DNA of 64,000 nt. Source: Microlunatus antarcticus (GTDB lineage Bacteria > Actinomycetota > Actinomycetes > Propionibacteriales > Propionibacteriaceae). Positions 8,678 through 16,359 of this stretch are shown piece after piece. Numbering within the stretch: the stretch's first letter is position 1; each line of letters opens with the position of its first letter. The stretch lies in contig NZ_JACHZG010000001.1 of the NCBI RefSeq assembly GCF_014193425.1, positions 744,001-808,000 on the forward strand, read 5' to 3'. The position numbers were made by a program, and so were the translations under genes. The notes beneath the pieces are model-generated. The model saw nothing but the letters and a program-made list of their open reading frames with translations, had not been told where the DNA came from and did no database searches.

Positions 8678-9397
8678 TCAGGTCGTCGCGCGCGTCGCGA
8701 GCACGCAGTCGACGCAGAACATCGGGTCGTCGTAGAGCCGGTAGATCAGGCAGCAGCTGCGCCGACGGTAGGCGCCGTCGGCCTCGGACGAACCGGTTCC
8801 GTCCAGCTCGTGCAGCCCCAGGGCCTGCGCGGCGAGCATCCGGGCCCGTTCCCCCGCCGCCCGGTCGGCCGCGGCGATCATCTTGGCGGCTCCGGCGACG
8901 GCCGACGCGACGTTGCCCCACGCGACCCGCGGCGACAGGCCGTGGCGGTCGATGCTCGCCCTCGTCACCGGACCCGCCCACTCCAGCACGACGCGCGGCC
9001 AGGCGCCCGCGGCGGCCCGAGCGGCCGGTGGCTCGTGGGCCGCGGTCACGGCGAGGGGGTACGGCCCGCCCAGCCTGTCCTGGAAGACCAGGCGCTCCAG
9101 CGGTGGCAGGTCGGCGCCGTCCACGGTCAGCGCGAGCGCCACGGCGATCAGCCGTGCGCCCACCCCGAGCTGGGTGACGGACGCGGCGACCCGCCAGGCC
9201 GCGTCCCCCTCGAGGGCGGCCGTTTGATACTTCCTCAGCGCGACCTGGGTCGCGCGGGTGCGACCCGTGAGTCGATCCGGGTCGGTCACCAGGTCGGTCA
9301 CCGGCAGCCAGCCGGCGGTCGACAGGTCCACGGTCGCCGGAACGACCTCGAGAGCGAAGAACGGTCCGAAGCGACCGGTCGTGGGGCCGTCCGTCAC
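8678..9397 (-). CDS. FhuF-like (2Fe-2S) ferric reductase family protein
   Basis: The 239-residue product ends in the diagnostic FhuF C-terminal iron-sulfur motif: Cys215-Cys216, then Cys228-x2-Cys231. FhuF proteins reduce iron in imported ferric siderophores in the cytoplasm. GTG 9397 overlaps the stop of the upstream SDR gene (GTGA), so the DoxX, SDR and FhuF-like genes form one coupled operon. No siderophore transporter is nearby, so the substrate is open. The N-terminal half is poorly conserved, as is usual for the family. Confidence 0.75.
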   Translation of the reverse strand: MTDGPTTGRFGPFFALEVVPATVDLSTAGWLPVTDLVTDPDRLTGRTRATQVALRKYQTAALEGDAAWRVAASVTQLGVGARLIAVALALTVDGADLPPLERLVFQDRLGGPYPLAVTAAHEPPAARAAAGAWPRVVLEWAGPVTRASIDRHGLSPRVAWGNVASAVAGAAKMIAAADRAAGERARMLAAQALGLHELDGTGSSEADGAYRRRSCCLIYRLYDDPMFCVDCVLATRATT

Positions 9398-10326
9398 GCC
9401 GGGAGGTCGTACGTGACGCCGGTCAGCTCCTCGCTGACGTCCCAGAGCCGGGTGCCGGTGACGGCGTCGCGGGCCCGGGCGCTCATGCCCACGCGGGTCG
9501 GGGTCCCACGGACCTCGCCGGTGCCGGACGGGCCGAAGTAGTCGGCCGGCACGACGTCGGGCATCGTCGCGGCGTAGAGGCTCGGAAGCGCACCCGCGGC
9601 GGCCGGCTGCGTGCTGACCTGCGTGAACACCTTGGCCAGCCGGGACAGCGGCCCGGCCGCGCCGGCGAACCCGGTGTAGAGCTCGGTGTCCGACCCGCCC
9701 GGGTGGGCCGCGGCGGCGAGCGCCGTCGAACCGGCGCGGTTCAGCCGGCGGACCAGCTCGCGGGTGAAGAGCAGGTTGGCGAGCTTGCTCTGCCCGTACG
9801 CCGCCCAGCGCTGGTAGTGCGTCGTCGACTGCAGGTCGTCGAAGTCGATGCGGCCCATCCGGTGGCCGATGCTCGAGACGTTCACGATCCGGGCGGCCTG
9901 GGCCTGGCGGAGCGCCGGCAGCAGCAGCCCGGTGAGGGCGAAGTGGCCGAGGTGGTTCGTTCCGAGCTGGCGCTCGAAGCCGTCGACGGTGGTCCCGTAC
10001 GGGACGGCCATGACGCCGGCGTTGTTCACGAGGATGTCGAGCGGGCCGTGCCAGGACTCGGCGAAGCGGCGGACGGACGACAGGTCGGCGAGGTCGACCA
10101 GGGCGAGGTCGGCGGTGCCTGGTCCATCGCCGAGCTCGGCGCGGACCTGGGCCACGGCGGCCTGACCCCGTTCTTCGTTGCGGCAGGCGAGCGTCGTGAA
10201 GGCGCCGTGCCGCGCCAGCTCCAGCGCGGTCTGGAGGCCGAGGCCGCTGTTCGCGCCGGTGACCACCGCCCGCAGGCCGGTCAGGTCGGGGATCTGCTCC
10301 GCGGTCCAGCCGCTGCCGTTGCTCAC
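9394..10326 (-). CDS. Short-chain dehydrogenase/reductase, retinol-dehydrogenase-like
   Basis: The 310-residue product has the cofactor motif TGANSGLG (residues 23-30), NNAGVM, and the catalytic YGQSK with an upstream Ser in VNVSSIGH. The Arg of ACRNEERG after the second strand favours NADP. GTG 10326 overlaps the DoxX stop codon (GTGA), which fixes the start; an upstream reading would overlap the DoxX gene extensively. Length and layout fit the oxidoreductases often annotated as retinol dehydrogenase-like in actinobacteria. The substrate is unknown. Confidence 0.9.
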   Translation of the reverse strand: MSNGSGWTAEQIPDLTGLRAVVTGANSGLGLQTALELARHGAFTTLACRNEERGQAAVAQVRAELGDGPGTADLALVDLADLSSVRRFAESWHGPLDILVNNAGVMAVPYGTTVDGFERQLGTNHLGHFALTGLLLPALRQAQAARIVNVSSIGHRMGRIDFDDLQSTTHYQRWAAYGQSKLANLLFTRELVRRLNRAGSTALAAAAHPGGSDTELYTGFAGAAGPLSRLAKVFTQVSTQPAAAGALPSLYAATMPDVVPADYFGPSGTGEVRGTPTRVGMSARARDAVTGTRLWDVSEELTGVTYDLPA

Positions 10327-10754
10327 GCCTTCGAGGGTAGAGGCCTTCGACGGGCGAGCCGCTGGCCTGACCAGACCGCGAAGCCGGCGACGACGAGCAG
10401 CGCGAGGGGCGTCCAGGGTGACGCGTCGAGCACGGTGACGTTGGTGACCGCGGCGCTGAGCATGAGGAGGGCCAGACCGGTCGCGGCCAGGAGGCTGAGG
10501 CGGGGGACGAGGACACCGATCGCGCCGGCTACCTCCAACGCCCCGACCAGCAGGCGGAGCCACTGACCGGACCCCATCTGGTCGAACATCGCGACCATCG
10601 TGGGGTCGCCCGCGAGCTTGGACGCGCCCGCTCCGAGGAACACCAGCGCGAGGAACGCGCGGGCGATCCAGGTGGCGACGGTAAGGGGACGGACCCGGGC
10701 TGCGGATGCGGCGGTGCTCATGCCGGGAAGACCGGCGCCGGGCTCCGGACTCAT
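10323..10754 (-). CDS. DoxX family membrane protein
   Basis: The product is up to 143 residues with four hydrophobic helices and the family signatures ARAFLALVFLGAGASKLAG near the N-terminus and EVAGAIGVLVP in the middle. DoxX-like proteins are small membrane subunits or partners of oxidoreductases. The chosen ATG (10754) has GAAGGG upstream, which lies inside the adjacent repeat array; an in-frame ATG at 10721 would remove 11 residues. It heads the DoxX/SDR/FhuF-like operon. Confidence 0.8.
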   Translation of the reverse strand: MSPEPGAGLPGMSTAASAARVRPLTVATWIARAFLALVFLGAGASKLAGDPTMVAMFDQMGSGQWLRLLVGALEVAGAIGVLVPRLSLLAATGLALLMLSAAVTNVTVLDASPWTPLALLVVAGFAVWSGQRLARRRPLPSKA

Positions 10755-10760
10755 CGCCCT

Positions 10761-10836
10761 TCGACAGGCTCAGGGGACGTCGGTAGGCTTAGGGGACGTC
10801 GACTGGCTCAGGGGACGGCGACGGGCTCAGGCGGTG
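10761..10836. repeat. Four decayed tandem copies of a 19-base repeat
   Basis: The unit TCGACAGGCTCAGGGGACG (10761-10779) is followed by three copies with increasing changes at 10780, 10799 and 10818. It is the same family as the repeats at 3398-3471 and 13866-13985. The last copy carries the stop codon of the deaminase gene (10827-10829), and the first abuts the ribosome binding site of the DoxX gene. Confidence 0.8.
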
Positions 10837-11432
10837 CCGGAGGAGCGCGCGTTGTAGACGACGGTGTCGGTGGCGGCGACGTGGTCGGCGTACGCCTTCC
10901 AGGTCGCGACGGCCTCGCGGCGGAGGACGTCGGTGGTCACCTGGATCCCGCGGGCGCGGAACTGGTCGCGCCAGTCGGCGACCATCGGGCCTTCGTCGAA
11001 TCCCGTGAGCTGCTCGAGCTCGGGCCCGTCGCCGGCGACGACGAGGGAGCGGACGCCGGACCAGAGCGTTGCGCCGTAGCACTGGACGCAGGGGCGCCAG
11101 TTGACGACGAGCTCGTGGGCCGGCAGGCCCTCGCCGCCGAGGTCCCAGCCACCGATCGCGGTCTGCGCGAGGCCGAGGGCGACCACCTCGGCGTGGCCGG
11201 AGGAGATGCCGGAGGCGAGCACGACGTTGACGCCGACGGAGACGAGGCGGCCGGAGTCGCGTTCCACGACGATCGCGGCGAACGGTCCGCCGTTGCCCTC
11301 GAGGAAGTTCCGCCCGGCGAGGTGGTGCACGACGCGCATGCGGTCCTCGAGCGAGGGGAGGACGTCCGGGACGTCGGCGATCTCGTCGCCGACCCACGCG
11401 GGCAAGGTGTAGCCGAAGCTCGTCGCGACCAT
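10827..11432 (-). CDS. Nucleoside/nucleobase deaminase (CMP/dCMP deaminase fold)
   Basis: The 201-residue product has the zinc site of the cytidine deaminase superfamily: His80-Ala-Glu82, and Pro114-Cys115-x2-Cys118. The GGPFAAIVVE segment before it matches the tRNA-adenosine/guanine deaminase branch, and extra C-terminal helices suggest a small-molecule deaminase rather than TadA. The start is ATG 11432 with no clear Shine-Dalgarno upstream, so the message may be leaderless or use a structured leader. The stop codon lies in a decayed repeat unit. Confidence 0.85.
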   Translation of the reverse strand: MVATSFGYTLPAWVGDEIADVPDVLPSLEDRMRVVHHLAGRNFLEGNGGPFAAIVVERDSGRLVSVGVNVVLASGISSGHAEVVALGLAQTAIGGWDLGGEGLPAHELVVNWRPCVQCYGATLWSGVRSLVVAGDGPELEQLTGFDEGPMVADWRDQFRARGIQVTTDVLRREAVATWKAYADHVAATDTVVYNARSSGTA

Positions 11433-11471
11433 GATCAGGAGGGTAGTGCAGCGGACTCGGGTGCCGATCCG

Positions 11472-11765
11472 GACATGGGAAGAGTCAGCGTCGGCCTGCT
11501 CGGGGGTTCAGGTTGACGCTGACTCTCGACCCTTCTATCGCCAGGCGAGGGTCGGGCGTTACACGTGCTCGCCGGTTTTCTGACGCTCGTCGGGTGTCGA
11601 TGCGGCTTCGCCGGCGCAGAAGAGGGGACGAGGGGCCGAAGACCGGCGGACCCGGGGGTGCTCACCGGGTGCAAAGACAAGGAAAGCCGAACGGCGGCCT
11701 GCTCGGGGGTTCAGGTTGCCGTTCGACCTTCGACGGTGACATCGCTCGTGGCGCGGGTTCGTTAC
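11472..11765. ncRNA. Candidate structured RNA: two homologous modules of about 90 bases
   Basis: Module A (11472-11562) and module B (11676-11765) share GACA-x-GG-x-AAG at the left edge, an identical 22-base hairpin tip (11493-11514 and 11696-11717) and CGTTAC at the right edge. The tip (GGCCTG, CTCGGGGGTT, CAGGTT) sits on a 12-bp perfect stem in A (AGAGTCAGCGTC) and an 8-bp perfect stem in B (CGAACGGC). The two stems share no sequence, yet both pair perfectly. Between them lie three more helices: 11527-11533/11548-11554, 11571-11580/11638-11647 and 11650-11655/11665-11670. The region lies between two minus-strand genes. G-T pairs in the tip favour a plus-strand RNA, but the strand is undecided. 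I do not recognise the family. Confidence 0.5.
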
Positions 11766-11787
11766 GGACGGACCGCTGTGACCTGCG

Positions 11788-12879
11788 TCATGCTGCGCTC
11801 TGTGGCGTGATGATCGTCCGGACGAAAGGTCCGCCGTGCGCAGCCGCGTGGGCCACGGCGTCGTTCACCGCGTCGAGCGCGAACCTCGTCACGTCCTCGT
11901 GCGCGAGGTCGAGCAGGCCGGCGCGGGCGAGCGCGATCATGCGGCCGTTCGCCGTGCGCGGCCCCATCCACTGCCCGCACACGGTGATGTCGTTCCGCAT
12001 GATCCACGGGTAGGGCAGTGCTAGGTCGTCGCCGCCCAGCATGCCCACGCCGCCCATCAGCACGACCCGTCCCCGTGGACGGACGCTCATCACGGCGCGA
12101 CGGACGACGTCGGCGCCGACCTCGGGCGGCATGAGGTCGAGGACCACGTCTGCCCCGCCTCCCGTCGCCGTCCGCATCGCCGTCGTGTCGGCCTCCGCGT
12201 CGCCGGTCAGGGCGACGGACCGGCAGCGCGGACCGAACCGTCGTTCCAGGCCGGCGAGCACCTCCGTGTTGCGGCCGACCGCCACGACCCGGGCCGCGCC
12301 CATGGCCAGCCCGACCGCGACGGCGGCGCTGCCGAAGTTGCCGGTGGCGCCGCTCACCAGCAGCGTCTCCCCGGCCTCGAGCCCCACCGCGAGCAGGCCG
12401 CCGTACGGGACGAGCGGCACGGCGAGCGCCGCCCAGCGCACGACCTGGTCGGCGTCGAGGTCGCCCAGCGGCTCCACGTTCTCGGTCGGGACGACCATCC
12501 GCTCCGCGAACGAGCCGTCGTGGAAGTGTCGCGACAGCGCCAGCCCGCCCTCGCCCCGCGAGCTCCACCCCTGCAGGGTGATGTCCGGCGTCCGGGCGTC
12601 GTCGCGCGAGCGCACGGTCGGGTCGCACCAGACCAGGTCGCCGACGCGGAGCCGGGTCGCGTCGGGACCGAGGGCGAGGACGCGGCCGACCCCGCCGAGC
12701 CCGGGGACCACCGGCGTCTCGAGCGGATAGCGGCGCACGCCGCCGAACACGTCCGCCGCGTACGGGAGCACGCACGTCGCGAGCACCTCCACCAGTACCT
12801 CGCCGCCGCCCGCGACCGGGTCGGGCACCTCCTGCACCACGAGGGGCTGCCCGAACTGCTCGAGCACTGCTGCCTTCAT
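11788..12879 (-). CDS. MDR-family alcohol dehydrogenase/quinone oxidoreductase-like protein
   Basis: The 363-residue product has a GroES-like domain (GGGEVLVEVLATCVLPY) and a Rossmann domain (LLVSGATGNFGSAAVAVG). The structural zinc Cys cluster and the canonical GHE catalytic motif are absent, so it is not a classical zinc alcohol dehydrogenase. ATG 12879 has AGGAGG nearby. It is divergent from a LysR regulator across a 91-base gap with a candidate LysR site, so it is probably that regulator's target. The substrate is unknown. Confidence 0.88.
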   Translation of the reverse strand: MKAAVLEQFGQPLVVQEVPDPVAGGGEVLVEVLATCVLPYAADVFGGVRRYPLETPVVPGLGGVGRVLALGPDATRLRVGDLVWCDPTVRSRDDARTPDITLQGWSSRGEGGLALSRHFHDGSFAERMVVPTENVEPLGDLDADQVVRWAALAVPLVPYGGLLAVGLEAGETLLVSGATGNFGSAAVAVGLAMGAARVVAVGRNTEVLAGLERRFGPRCRSVALTGDAEADTTAMRTATGGGADVVLDLMPPEVGADVVRRAVMSVRPRGRVVLMGGVGMLGGDDLALPYPWIMRNDITVCGQWMGPRTANGRMIALARAGLLDLAHEDVTRFALDAVNDAVAHAAAHGGPFVRTIITPQSAA

Positions 12880-12944
12880 CGGAAGACCTCCTGTCGTCTG
12901 ACGCCGACGCTAGGTCCGTCCCACCTATGCCTCAAACGAGAATG

Positions 12945-12963
12945 ACGCACACGTGGTATGCGT
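12945..12963. promoter_or_regulatory. Candidate LysR-binding dyad
   Basis: ACGCA (12945-12949) and TGCGT (12959-12963) form an inverted repeat with a nine-base spacer between the divergent dehydrogenase and LysR starts. Size and position suit a LysR recognition site, but the arms are short. Confidence 0.35.
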
Positions 12964-12970
12964 AGGCGTC

Positions 12971-13876
12971 ATGGACGTGTCGACGACGAGCCTGCGGGTG
13001 CTGCGCGAGGTCGCGGAACGTGGCTCCTTCAGCGCCGCCGCCGTCGAGCTCGGCTACACCCAGTCGGGGATCTCGCGCCAGGTCGCCGTGCTGGAGCAGG
13101 AGGTCGGGCACCGGCTGTTCGAGCGGCGGACCGCCGGCGTACGCCTCACCCCGGCCGGGCAGGCCCTGCTCCGGCACGCGGCCGTGGTCCTCGACGAGCT
13201 GGAGGCCGCCCGGCGCGAGCTGGCGGGGGAGTCCGCCGGTCGGACTGAGGTGCGGCTCGGCGCGATCATCAGCGCCGGTGCGGTGCTCGTGCCCCAGGCG
13301 CTCAAGGCGTTGCGACTCCGGGCGCCGGGCCTGGCGGTCACCACCCGCGAGGGCACGACGCCGGCGCTGGTCCGGGCCGTGCGGGCGGGCAGCCTGGACC
13401 TGGCGGTGGTGACGGCGCGGCCGCCATTCCGACCGCCAGATGACGAGCTGCCGGCGCTGGAGGTCGAGACCCTGGCCGAGGCGCGGCTCCTCGTGGCGGT
13501 ACCGGCGGCGGGGCGGTTCGCCGGGCGGACGTCGGTCGAGGTCGCCGAGCTGGCCGACGTCGACTGGATCGCCAGCCCGGGCACGGGGAGCGAGCCGCTC
13601 CTCGGCGTCTGGCCCGGACTGGCCGGCCGGCCGCGGGTGGCGCACAGCGCGAAGGACTGGCTGACCAAGCTGCACCTCGTGGCCGCCGGGTGCGGCCTCA
13701 CGACGATCCCCGCGAACCTGGCCCCCGTGCTGCCCGAGGGCGTTCAGATGCTCGAGGTCACCGACGGCACGGACGAACGGCGACGCCTCCTGGCCGTCCG
13801 CCCTCCGGGCGACCCGGCGCCTGCAATCGAGGCCGTGCTCCGGGCTCTGCGTGACGTCGCGCGAAACGCTCCCTGA
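12971..13876 (+). CDS. LysR family transcriptional regulator
   Basis: An N-terminal helix-turn-helix of the LysR type (residues about 3-60, with GSFSAAAVELGYTQSGISRQ then VAVLEQEVG) is followed by a periplasmic-binding-protein-like effector domain. ATG 12971 gives 301 residues, normal for the family; a GTG 18 bases upstream is in frame but adds nothing conserved. The gene is divergent from the MDR dehydrogenase, the classical LysR arrangement. Its last two sense codons and stop (13868-13876) are supplied by a dispersed repeat copy. Confidence 0.92.
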   Translation: MDVSTTSLRVLREVAERGSFSAAAVELGYTQSGISRQVAVLEQEVGHRLFERRTAGVRLTPAGQALLRHAAVVLDELEAARRELAGESAGRTEVRLGAIISAGAVLVPQALKALRLRAPGLAVTTREGTTPALVRAVRAGSLDLAVVTARPPFRPPDDELPALEVETLAEARLLVAVPAAGRFAGRTSVEVAELADVDWIASPGTGSEPLLGVWPGLAGRPRVAHSAKDWLTKLHLVAAGCGLTTIPANLAPVLPEGVQMLEVTDGTDERRRLLAVRPPGDPAPAIEAVLRALRDVARNAP

Positions 13877-13965
13877 GCCTGTCGAAGGGCCTCGAAGAGG
13901 TCGGCATTCCTCGAGGTGCAAGGGTGCCAACCCGTGCGGGGCCCTTCGACAGGCTCAGGGAGCGT
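13866..13965. terminator. Probable bidirectional terminator made from repeats
   Basis: The 26-bp inverted repeat lies exactly between the convergent LysR (+) and acetamidase (-) genes, where a two-way terminator would be expected. It lacks a long T tract, as is common in high-GC actinobacteria. Confidence 0.5.
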
Positions 13966-13985
13966 TCGACAGGCTCAGGGAGCGT
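13866..13985. repeat. Dispersed repeats forming a 26-bp perfect inverted repeat
   Basis: The left arm 13866-13891 and right arm 13940-13965 are exact reverse complements over 26 bases, with a 48-base spacer. A further direct copy of TTCGACAGGCTCAGGGAGCGT follows to 13985. The block 13870-13904 matches 3382-3416 in inverted orientation. The left arm overlaps the end of the LysR gene. Confidence 0.9.
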
Positions 13986-13993
13986 TGCTTGGC

Positions 13994-14932
13994 TCAGCGA
14001 CCGCCGCTGAGCAGCACGTCCTTGGCGATCCGGGCCAGGGTGACGGCGCCGACGGCGCGGAACGGGTGCAGCGGGTCCGGGTCCGAGGAACCCGTGGGCC
14101 CGCCGAGCTCGGTGTGGCCAAGCGCGCTGAGGACGACGTACGCGTCCTCGCGGCTCCAGCCGTGCTCGGTGACCATGACGTCGTAGAGCGACTCGTACGC
14201 CATGACGATCGAGTCCTGCACCGGGTCGCCGAGGCCGACGCAGACCCACTCGTCGCCTGTGTCGACCTGCGGCCCGCGGATCGAGCGGCCCTTGATCAGA
14301 TCGACGCTCAGCGTGGCCGTGCCGGCGATCTCGATGGCGACGAACGTCGACTCGCCGCGCGCCATGACCGCGTGGAGGTCGCCGACCGAGAGCAGCGCGC
14401 CCGGTACCTGCACGGGCAGGTAGACCGTGCTGCCGACGCGGGCCTCGGTGAGGTCCATGTTCCCGCCGGTGGGGTAGGTCGGCATGACCGTCGAGCCGTC
14501 GACCGCGGCCGGGGCGACGCCGAGGCAGCCGATCATCGGGGCGGCGGCGCAGTCGAGGGTGTCGGTCAGCTGCACCCGGCGGTCGCGCACCGGGACCCGG
14601 CGCACGAAGAAATCCGGGCCCATGACGTCGGACAGCGCACCCGCGCCCGGGATGGACACCGACCAGCCCTGCTCGGCGACGTCGATCGCGTGGATCGTCA
14701 CCGCCAGCACGTCGCCGGGCTCGGCGCCCTCGACGAAGACGGGGCCGGTCACCGGGTTGATGGTCGCCGTGACCTGGCTGAGGTCGCCGAACTCCTCCAT
14801 CTGGGCGTACGCGAGGTCGTCGGTCTCGAAGGCGATCCGGTCGCCCGCGCCGGGCGTCACGCGCAGGACGGGCTCGCGGCTCGGGCTGAACGACGCCGTC
14901 CCGAGCTCACGGCCGAGGAAGTGGTCGCTCAC
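13994..14932 (-). CDS. Acetamidase/formamidase family protein
   Basis: The 312-residue product matches the FmdA/AmdA family: AEPGDVLAVTIHAIDV, PTYPTGGNMDLTEARVGSTV, and GDLHAVMARGE followed by a Thr/Val-rich strand. These enzymes hydrolyse short amides to ammonia and the acid. GTG 14932 overlaps the stop of the APC permease gene (GTGA), so it is the third gene of a coupled hydrolase/permease/amidase operon. Probable role: nitrogen or carbon recovery from an amide or amino-acid amide. The exact substrate is inference. Confidence 0.88.
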   Translation of the reverse strand: MSDHFLGRELGTASFSPSREPVLRVTPGAGDRIAFETDDLAYAQMEEFGDLSQVTATINPVTGPVFVEGAEPGDVLAVTIHAIDVAEQGWSVSIPGAGALSDVMGPDFFVRRVPVRDRRVQLTDTLDCAAAPMIGCLGVAPAAVDGSTVMPTYPTGGNMDLTEARVGSTVYLPVQVPGALLSVGDLHAVMARGESTFVAIEIAGTATLSVDLIKGRSIRGPQVDTGDEWVCVGLGDPVQDSIVMAYESLYDVMVTEHGWSREDAYVVLSALGHTELGGPTGSSDPDPLHPFRAVGAVTLARIAKDVLLSGGR

Positions 14933-16359
14933 GCGCGGTCCTCCGTGGCCAGGGTCGCGTCGGACTCGGCGACGGTGAAGGGGTCGGACGCGTGCTCGGC
15001 GAGGACCCCGGTGCCCTTGCGGACGTAGTACAGGAGGACGAGGGCGCCGACGCCGAGCCAGATGATCCCGCCGATCTTGGCGGAGGCGTCGGCGTTCCAG
15101 AGGACGAAGCCGATGATCAGGAAGCCGAGGACCGGCGAGATCCAGTGCAGGAAGATGTTCTTGCTGCGCTTCTTGACCGCGTAGTAGCCGATCACCGAGA
15201 CGTGCAGCAGCAGGAAGCTGGTCAGCGCGCCGAAGTTCACCAGGGTCGAGATGATGTCGATCTGCCCGACGAAGACGAGCCCGAGCACGAGGGTCAGCCC
15301 GGCGACCACGAGGATCGCGCGCTGCGGGGCCTTGCTCTTGGGGTCGATGTGGGCCAGGAACCGGGGCAGCCGGCCGTCGCGGCTCATCGAGAAGAGCAGC
15401 CGCGAGGTAGCGCTCTGCGCGGCGACGGCGTTCGCGATGCCGACGGCGAGGGCGTTCATGGCCAGGAAGGCGACCATCCAGGCGCTGCCGCTGATCGAGC
15501 CGACGATGCCGAAGAACGCGTTGTTGACCTCGTCGTCCCCGAACTGCGTCGTGCCGGGGACGAGCATCGCGGCGAGCCAGGTCTGGGTCACGAAGAAGAC
15601 CGCGACGAGCACGAGGCCGGTGATCATGGCGATGCCGGCCGAGCGACGACCGCCCTTGGCCTCCTCGCTGAGGGTGGCGATGCCGTCGAAGCCGAGGAAG
15701 CTCAGCACCGCGATCGACAGCGCCGCGGCGGCGAGCTGCGGGGTGAAGAGGTCGGCGTTGAAGAGCGGGGTCGTGGTGAAGGCGGCGCCGTTGACGCCGC
15801 GGCTGATGGCGACGATCGCCATGATCACGAAGATGACCACGAAGAGGAGCTCGGCGGCCAGGAACAGCCGGTTGACGATCGCGGTGAAGGAGATGCCGAC
15901 GTAGTTGATCGCCGTGTTGATGACGAGGAACACGATGATCCACAGCGGCTTGGGCACGCCCGGGAAGATGCCGGACATCGACTCCGCCGCGAAGACGTAC
16001 AGCAGCGTCGGCACCAGCAGGTAGTCGAGCAGGATCGTCCAGCCGGCGAAGAAGCCAAGCACGGGGTGCAGGGCCCGGCCGACGTAGGAGTAGACGGAGC
16101 CGGCGATCGGGAACGCCTTGCTCATCTGCGCGTACGACAGCGCGGTGAAGATCATCGCGACGAGGCCGATGATGTAGACGAGCGGGACCATGCCGGACGA
16201 GGCGTTGAAGACCACGCCGAAGATCGCCCACGGGGCGATCGGGACCATGAAGACCAGGCCGTAGACGATCAGGTCGGTCGTGGAGAGCGTCCGGTTGAGC
16301 TCCTGCTTGTAGCCGAACTCGGCGAGCTCGGCGGAGCCCGCGTTCTGCTGGGTGGTCAT
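14929..16359 (-). CDS. APC family amino-acid permease
   Basis: The 476-residue product has about 12 transmembrane segments. The first carries VYGLVFMVPIAPWAIFGVV, and helix 6 has the FLGFDGIATLSEEAKG segment typical of the amino acid-polyamine-organocation family. ATG 16359 overlaps the upstream hydrolase stop (ATGA), and its own stop overlaps the acetamidase start. It probably imports an amino acid, amine or amide that the neighbouring enzymes degrade. Confidence 0.92.
   Translation of the reverse strand: MTTQQNAGSAELAEFGYKQELNRTLSTTDLIVYGLVFMVPIAPWAIFGVVFNASSGMVPLVYIIGLVAMIFTALSYAQMSKAFPIAGSVYSYVGRALHPVLGFFAGWTILLDYLLVPTLLYVFAAESMSGIFPGVPKPLWIIVFLVINTAINYVGISFTAIVNRLFLAAELLFVVIFVIMAIVAISRGVNGAAFTTTPLFNADLFTPQLAAAALSIAVLSFLGFDGIATLSEEAKGGRRSAGIAMITGLVLVAVFFVTQTWLAAMLVPGTTQFGDDEVNNAFFGIVGSISGSAWMVAFLAMNALAVGIANAVAAQSATSRLLFSMSRDGRLPRFLAHIDPKSKAPQRAILVVAGLTLVLGLVFVGQIDIISTLVNFGALTSFLLLHVSVIGYYAVKKRSKNIFLHWISPVLGFLIIGFVLWNADASAKIGGIIWLGVGALVLLYYVRKGTGVLAEHASDPFTVAESDATLATEDRA

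Noticed and set aside
10761-10836. A short CRISPR-like array
   Set aside because: The units are directly adjacent with no unique spacers, they decay progressively, and no cas gene is present.
11472-11765. The known actinobacterial 6C RNA, which has two hairpins with C-rich loops
   Set aside because: On the minus strand the loops hold only five C residues, and the two hairpins are about 160 bases apart rather than adjacent. It could not be matched confidently.
11513-12024. Plus-strand reading frames across the deaminase/dehydrogenase gap
   Set aside because: They have no domain, ribosome binding site or homology that I can see, and they overlap the structured region and the 3' end of the dehydrogenase gene.
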